DNA of 64,000 nucleotides. It comes from Dokdonella_A sp963758365. Lineage in GTDB: Bacteria; Pseudomonadota; Gammaproteobacteria; Xanthomonadales; Rhodanobacteraceae. The notes beneath the pieces are model-generated. The model saw nothing but the letters and a program-made list of their open reading frames with translations, searched no databases and was not told where the DNA came from. The stretch spans positions 1,736,001 through 1,800,000 of the forward strand of contig CAVWVB010000001.1 in the NCBI GenBank assembly GCA_963758365.1. Direction: 5' to 3'. Shown here piece after piece: positions 59,765-64,000 of the stretch. Each line of letters begins with the position of its first letter. The stretch's first letter is position 1. A program made the translations under genes and the position numbers.

Positions 59765-60260
59765 GCATCCTGCCGCGACCAGCGCGCAAGCGGGCGCGGC
59801 ATGAGCCGCACCACGCTTGCCGCCTCAGCCGCAAGCGGCTTCGTCGCGCGGCACATCCTTGTGCCGCTTGAAGATCATCCTTTGCGCTGGATCGGGCATC
59901 CTGCCGCGACCAGCGCGCAAGCGGGCGCAGCATGAGCCGCACCACGCTTGCCGCCTCAGCCGCAAGCGGCTTCGTCGCGCGGCACATCCTTGTGCCGCTT
60001 GAAGATCATCCTTTGCGCTGGATCGGGCATCCTGCCGCGACCAGCGCGCAAGCGGGCGCAGCATGAGCCGCACCACGCTTGCCGCCTCAGCCGCAAGCGG
60101 CTTCGTCGCGCGGCACATCCTTGTGCCGCTTGAAGATCATCCTTTGCGCTGGATCGGGCATCCTGCCGCGACCAGCGCGCAAGCGGGCGCAGCATGAGCC
60201 GCACCACGCTTGCCGCCTCAGCCGCAAGCGGCTTCGTCGCGCGGCACATCCTTGCGCGGC
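59765..60260 (+). repeat. 131-bp tandem repeat, about 3.75 copies
   Basis: Copies start at 59765, 59896, 60027 and 60158 (GCATCCTGCCGCGACCAGCG); the last ends after CGGCACATCCTTG. Copies 2 to 4 look identical and copy 1 differs at one or few positions (GGCATGAG versus AGCATGAG), so the expansion is recent. Each unit can fold: CGGCACA-TCCT-TGTGCCG is a 7-bp stem with a 4-base loop, and GCCGC-AA-GCGGC is another. It fills the gap between the two dehydrogenase genes (59758-60332). Because 131 is not a multiple of three, it is unlikely to code. Confidence 0.92.
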
Positions 60261-60332
60261 CCCACGTTGCGTGCGAGCGTGTAGCCTTGCAGCTCAGCCC
60301 AATCCCGAATTCCCGATTCCCGACTCCCGACC

Positions 60333-61490
60333 ATGCAGCCCTTTCCGCTCGGTGAAGAACTCGACCTTTTGCGCGACAGCGTGCGCGCGTTCGCGGACAA
60401 GGAAATCGCGCCGCGCGCGGACCTGATCGACCGCGAGAACACGTTTCCGGACGACCTCTGGCACAAGCTCGGCGAAATGGGGCTGCTCGGGATCACGGTG
60501 CCCGGCAGCTATGGCGGGTCCGAACTCGGCTACCTCGCGCACGTCGTCGCGATGGAGGAAATCTCGCGGGCCTCGGGATCGGTCGGCCTGTCCTACGGCG
60601 CGCATTCGAACCTGTGCGTGCAGAACATCGCGAAGAACGCGAGCGAGGAACAGAAGCGCAAGTACCTGCCGAAACTGTGCAGCGGCGAGTGGATCGGCGC
60701 GCTCGCGATGAGCGAGCCGGGCGCGGGCTCCGACGTGGTCGGTTCGATGACCTGCCGCGCCGAACGCAGGGGCGACGTCTGGATCGCCGACGGCTCGAAG
60801 ATGTGGATCACGAACGGCCCGGATGCCGACGTGCTGCTGGTGTACATGCGCACTGCACACCGGCCCGCGGGCTCGCGCTGCATGACCGCATTCATCGTCG
60901 AGAAAGGCATGCCCGGATTCTCGACCGCGCAGAAGCTCGACAAGCTCGGCATGCGCGGCTCCAACACCTGCGAGCTGGTATTCGACCACTGCGAGATCCC
61001 CGACGCGAACCGCGTCGGCGAAGTCAACGAAGGCGTGCGCGTGCTGATGAGCGGCCTCGACACCGAACGCCTGGTCCTGTCTGGAGGGCCGATCGGACTC
61101 ATGCAGGCCGCACTCGACGCCGCCCTGCCCTACGTGCGCGAACGCAAGCAGTTCAATGCGCCGATCGGCACGTTCGGGCTGATGCAGGGCAAGATCGCGG
61201 ACATGTACACGATGCTGCAGTCTTCGCGCGCCTATGCCTATCTGGTCGCGCAGAACTACGACCGCGGGATCGAGTCACGCATCGATCCGGCCTCGTGTCT
61301 GCTGCAGGCCTCGCAGAGCGCGGTGCAGGTCGCGCTCGAGGCGATCCAGGCCCTCGGCGGCAACGGCTACATCAACGAGTATCCGGCCGGACGCATCCTG
61401 CGCGACGCCAAGCTCTACGAGATCGGCGCCGGCACCAACGAGATACGCCGCATGCTGATCGGCCGCGAACTGTTCCACGGCAAGTCCTGA
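60333..61490 (+). CDS. ivd: Isovaleryl-CoA dehydrogenase
   Basis: A 385-residue acyl-CoA dehydrogenase: N-terminal helices (LRDSVRAFADKEIAPRADLI), FAD-binding loop ALAMSEPGAGSDVVGS and WITNGPDADVLLVYMRT, then the isovaleryl-type block LDTERLVLSGGPIGLMQAAL and RKQFNAPIGTFGLMQGKIAD, and ALGGNGYINEYPAGRILRDA near the end, with EIGAGTNEIRRMLIGREL. Human and bacterial isovaleryl-CoA dehydrogenases share the E-R-x-V-L-x-G-G-P-x-G-x-M-Q block. It oxidises isovaleryl-CoA to 3-methylcrotonyl-CoA in leucine breakdown, passing electrons to ETF. Confidence 0.92.
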   Translation: MQPFPLGEELDLLRDSVRAFADKEIAPRADLIDRENTFPDDLWHKLGEMGLLGITVPGSYGGSELGYLAHVVAMEEISRASGSVGLSYGAHSNLCVQNIAKNASEEQKRKYLPKLCSGEWIGALAMSEPGAGSDVVGSMTCRAERRGDVWIADGSKMWITNGPDADVLLVYMRTAHRPAGSRCMTAFIVEKGMPGFSTAQKLDKLGMRGSNTCELVFDHCEIPDANRVGEVNEGVRVLMSGLDTERLVLSGGPIGLMQAALDAALPYVRERKQFNAPIGTFGLMQGKIADMYTMLQSSRAYAYLVAQNYDRGIESRIDPASCLLQASQSAVQVALEAIQALGGNGYINEYPAGRILRDAKLYEIGAGTNEIRRMLIGRELFHGKS

Positions 61491-61547
61491 GCGACGGCAC
61501 CATGCCGGCGAACCGGCGCGGTAGTGCGAGCCTGCACCGCGCGGATT

Positions 61548-62102
61548 TCAGGCCGCCGCTTCGCTGGTGACGAAGCGGAACTGACCCGGTGGCTGGTAGA
61601 GCGGCAACAACACCGAGGCGTCCAGACGCACCGCATGACTGAACAGATTCGCGACGCGCACGACCACGTGCACGAAGCGGCGGCGGCGGTCGCTTTCCCA
61701 GGGCGAATGCAGGTAATCCTCGAGAATCGCCTCGATCAGCAGCGTCGAGCGTTCGATGTCGCGATAGACCGACTGGAACTGCAGGCTCGCCGTTCTGTCC
61801 CGCTCCAGTGCCCAGCGCAGATAGGGATACAGGTGCACGCTCCGTGCGAGGCCGATCTGCCGGAACTCGTCGGCGAACTGGCGCATGCACGCGATGGCCG
61901 CGTCGGAGTCCTTGTCTCGGCATGCGTCGAGCAGCGAGCGCAGATGTGCCGATGCGTTCGAATGGCCGCGTTGTATGTCTGCGGTCAGGCCGGCTCGGTA
62001 GCGTACCGAGCTACCCTCATGGCGTTCCTGCGATGCCATGTCTTCCGACGCCGCGGTTCGACCGGGGCCGCGCCCGAACAGTGTCGCAAGGAACTCGGTC
62101 AT
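61548..62102 (-). CDS. Helical protein of unknown function (hemerythrin- or Rsd-like?)
   Basis: A 184-residue protein. Mostly alpha-helical: ASAHLRSLLDACRDKDSDAA, ACMRQFADEFRQIGLARSVH, LYPYLRWALERDRTASLQFQ, YRDIERSTLLIEAILEDYLH, FVHVVVRVANLFSHAVRLDA and SVLLPLYQPP. The spacing of His residues and the final L-F-x-H…L-P-L-Y resembles hemerythrin-like or Rsd/AlgQ-type four-helix bundles, but I cannot assign it firmly. The start at 62102 lacks a strong ribosome site. Confidence 0.65.
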   Translation of the reverse strand: MTEFLATLFGRGPGRTAASEDMASQERHEGSSVRYRAGLTADIQRGHSNASAHLRSLLDACRDKDSDAAIACMRQFADEFRQIGLARSVHLYPYLRWALERDRTASLQFQSVYRDIERSTLLIEAILEDYLHSPWESDRRRRFVHVVVRVANLFSHAVRLDASVLLPLYQPPGQFRFVTSEAAA

Positions 62103-62535
62103 AGGCGGCGCCCCTCTGCCCGGTTGCTGTTCATGCAACGAGTATGACCGACTTCGTGCGCGCGGCAACCCGCCTCGGCACGTCGGCGCTGATTTTTTCC
62201 GATTGCCGTGCGCAGCGGGCGCCCCTGCGGGACGCATCGTCTGCGACCGGAAGAGGAACCTCGTGCACCCCGTTTGGCCGCGACGAATGACGCCATGGGC
62301 GGCCCGCAGGGTCGCGCAAGGTGCGCGAGGTCCGCGAATGGCAGACTGTGACGCTGCCCGCAAATATCTGTCCGCCGCGGGGTTGACAGGACACCCCCGC
62401 GCGAGTCAGGGCCCATCGCGGCGGTGCACACTGCGCACGCGTCCGGCGCCGCTAAACCCAACGCCCACGCCGTTTTTCGGGAGTTGGCACACGCCTTGCT
62501 CCGTACCAATCACCGCAACCACGGAGCCAGCCGTC
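62103..62535. other. Intergenic region between divergent small genes
   Basis: About 430 bases, both strands open in several frames through high GC, but no frame has a start with ribosome site or a recognisable domain. TTGACA at 62381 is a possible -35 element for the gene at 62536, with no convincing -10 partner. Confidence 0.45.
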
Positions 62536-62721
62536 ATGAGCAGCATCGCAATGAGCAACCGCAATCCGATTTTCATGCGCCACGACCTGATGATCGAACT
62601 CGGACGCCTCGAAATGGCGATAGAAAGCGCACGCACCCAGGAGACCGCGAGGACCATGGTCGAACGCCTCGAATCGCATTGCGTCAAGATCAGTGAAGCA
62701 CTGAGCAGGCTGCCGGCCTGA
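62536..62721 (+). CDS. 61-residue protein of unknown function
   Basis: MSSIAMSNRNPIFMRHDLMI, ELGRLEMAIESARTQETART, MVERLESHCVKISEALSRLP: a short, probably helical protein. GGAG lies 10 bases before the ATG at 62536; a second ATG is at 62551. Codon use is in line with neighbours. Not recognised. It could be a small regulator or a subunit-like protein. Confidence 0.55.
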   Translation: MSSIAMSNRNPIFMRHDLMIELGRLEMAIESARTQETARTMVERLESHCVKISEALSRLPA

Positions 62722-63038
62722 CCCCGACGGCGCTGCGCGGTCCCCGCGGCGCCAGTTCGACCGTCCCTCCGCGCCGCGCCCATCCGCGCGACGCCGCATC
62801 CACCGCATGGCCATCCGCCGTTCCTGCGCGCACCGCAGACGCCACCTCCCTGCCGGAACGTCCGCCAGGTCGGCCGATCGCCACCGCGATTTCCGCTCTC
62901 TGCCCCGCCCCGATCGTTTCCCGCTGACCACGCTCCGCGAGGTCCGAATTGCCGCGTCGCAACAGCTGCGCGCATAATCGGCAATCAGCAGGCCGGCGCG
63001 CACGTGGTCCGGCGCTCGCATCATCTCTGGAGGTTTCC
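62722..63038. other. Upstream region of thiolase gene
   Basis: About 317 bases without a supported gene. The end carries TCTGGAGGTTTCC, the ribosome site of the thiolase. Confidence 0.5.
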
Positions 63039-64000
63039 ATGTCCGACATCGTCATCGTCGGTGCCAAGCGCACTGCGATCGGTTCCTTTCTCGGCCAGTT
63101 CACCGGCGTGCCGACACCGACCCTCGGCGCAACCGCGATCAAGGCCGCACTCGACCAGGCCGGTGTCGCCGCGAAGGACGTATCCGAAGTAATCATGGGC
63201 TGCGTGCTGCCGGCCAATCTCGGTCAGGCGCCCGCGCGCCAGGCGTCGCTCGCGGCGGGCCTGCCGGCCGCGACCGGCTGCACCACGATCAACAAAGTGT
63301 GCGGCTCGGGCATGAAGGCGATCATGCTCGCGCACGACCTGATAAAGGCCGGCTCGGCCGAGGTCGTCGTCGCCGGTGGCATGGAGTCGATGACCAATGC
63401 GCCGCACATGCTGCCCAATTCGCGCACCGGCAACCGCTATGGCAGTTTCGAAGCGGTCGACCACATGGCCTGGGATGGCCTGACCAATCCCTACGACGGC
63501 AAATCGATGGGCGTGTTCGCCGAGGCCACCGCGGACAAGTACGGCTTCACGCGCGAACAGCAGGACGCGTTCGCGACCGAATCGGTCAAGCGTGCGCAGG
63601 CCGCGATCAAGTCGGGTGCGTTCGCCGACGAGATCGTCGCGGTCAAGGTGACGACACGCAAGGGCGAATCCGAGTACGCGACCGACGAGCAGCCCGGCAA
63701 GTCGGATGTCGCGAAGATTCCGACCCTCAAGCCCGCCTTCCGCAAGGAAAACGGCACGGTGACCGCGGCCAGTTCGTCGAGCATTTCCGATGGTGCGGCC
63801 GCGACCGTGCTGATGAGTGCGGAGCAGGCGAAGAAGCGCGGCATCAAGCCGCTCGCGCGGATCGTCGCCCACTCGACCCATTCGCAGGAACCCGAGTGGT
63901 TCACGACCGCGCCGGTCGGCGCGATGCAGCAGGTCCTGAAAAAGGCCGGCTGGAGCGTCGCCGACGTCGACCTGTTTGAGGTCAACGAGGCGTTTGCGGT
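63039..64000 (+). CDS. Acetyl-CoA C-acetyltransferase (thiolase), 3' end outside window
   Basis: The first 320 codons of a thiolase: MSDIVIVGAKRTAIGSFLGQ, the acyl-accepting cysteine in TINKVCGSGMKAIMLAHDLI (about residue 90), the family block GGMESMTNAPHMLP and GVFAEATADKYGFTREQQDA, and near the edge VDLFEVNEAFA, the start of the N-E-A-F signature. Reaction: two acetyl-CoA to acetoacetyl-CoA and CoA, or the reverse as the last step of acyl-CoA breakdown. The C-terminal catalytic His/Cys lie beyond 64000. It could feed from the leucine and isoleucine pathways represented by neighbours, or serve polyhydroxybutyrate formation. Confidence 0.93.
   Translation, partial: MSDIVIVGAKRTAIGSFLGQFTGVPTPTLGATAIKAALDQAGVAAKDVSEVIMGCVLPANLGQAPARQASLAAGLPAATGCTTINKVCGSGMKAIMLAHDLIKAGSAEVVVAGGMESMTNAPHMLPNSRTGNRYGSFEAVDHMAWDGLTNPYDGKSMGVFAEATADKYGFTREQQDAFATESVKRAQAAIKSGAFADEIVAVKVTTRKGESEYATDEQPGKSDVAKIPTLKPAFRKENGTVTAASSSSISDGAAATVLMSAEQAKKRGIKPLARIVAHSTHSQEPEWFTTAPVGAMQQVLKKAGWSVADVDLFEVNEAFA

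Noticed and set aside
58570..59856. A 428-codon minus-strand frame across leucine/valine dehydrogenase
   Set aside because: Antisense shadow; the sense strand codes for a complete, recognisable enzyme.
59825..60249. Repeated 97-codon minus-strand frames in the tandem array (MCRATKPLAAEAASVVRLML)
   Set aside because: They arise because the same unit is repeated; the unit length is not a multiple of three and no ribosome site exists.
59765..60260. Possible CRISPR array
   Set aside because: The repeat unit is 131 bp and contiguous, without unique spacers, and no cas genes are near.

Overview
The window is GC-rich bacterial chromosome with dense coding on both strands. It suggests a gammaproteobacterium of the order Lysobacterales (Xanthomonadales), perhaps near Dokdonella or Rhodanobacter. 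That placement is inference. It rests on gene content (IcmF-type mutase, PhoD, CadC-like TPR regulators), on secreted proteins ending in an F-A-D-G-F-E type motif, and on abundant REP elements with a RAYT transposase. No rRNA, tRNA or CRISPR was seen.

Region by region. 1-6.1 kb: a partial beta-propeller sensor, a small lipoprotein, a frameshifted adhesin remnant with an FADGFD end, a TPR protein and a POT peptide transporter. 6.4-16.9 kb: a delta-60-repeat secreted protein, a membrane-anchored oxidoreductase, a sulfotransferase, a Tat-exported epimerase-like protein, a DsrE-like protein, an M14 peptidase, a DUF899 protein and a cysteine synthase-glutaredoxin fusion. 17-24.4 kb: a 1064-residue sortilin/BNR-type exported protein, a decayed RAYT, a DUF2975-HTH pair, an intact RAYT between REPs, an SDR and an NTF2-like protein. 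24.5-37 kb: a CadC/TolB/TPR regulator, a dead copy of the DUF2975-HTH pair, DUF1028, an FAD monooxygenase, a serine hydrolase converging on an MDR oxidoreductase at a shared REP, and membrane enzymes. 37-49 kb: PhoD, a retropepsin-like lipoprotein, an IS3 scrap, then an accessory stretch of small secreted proteins (several with GFE/GFD motifs) and many REP copies. 49-51.1 kb: an Mrr-type nuclease, a broken gene, and a nucleotidyltransferase with a 52-residue partner. 51.1-64 kb: IcmF broken by indels and two REPINs, an Lrp regulator, EamA and GFA proteins, a TetR-hydrolase pair, Leu/Val dehydrogenase, a 131-bp tandem repeat, isovaleryl-CoA dehydrogenase and the start of a thiolase.

The right end reads as a branched-chain amino acid and short acyl-CoA catabolism region: deamination of Leu/Val, isovaleryl-CoA oxidation, isobutyryl-CoA isomerisation (possibly lost) and thiolysis, with an Lrp regulator beside it. 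The middle is accessory DNA shaped by three families of short palindromic repeats (called A, B and C here). These sit at gene ends, supply stop codons, truncate neighbours and interrupt icmF. The two most unusual features are the set of exported proteins sharing the GFE/GFD motif and the REPINs sitting at domain boundaries of the fused mutase.
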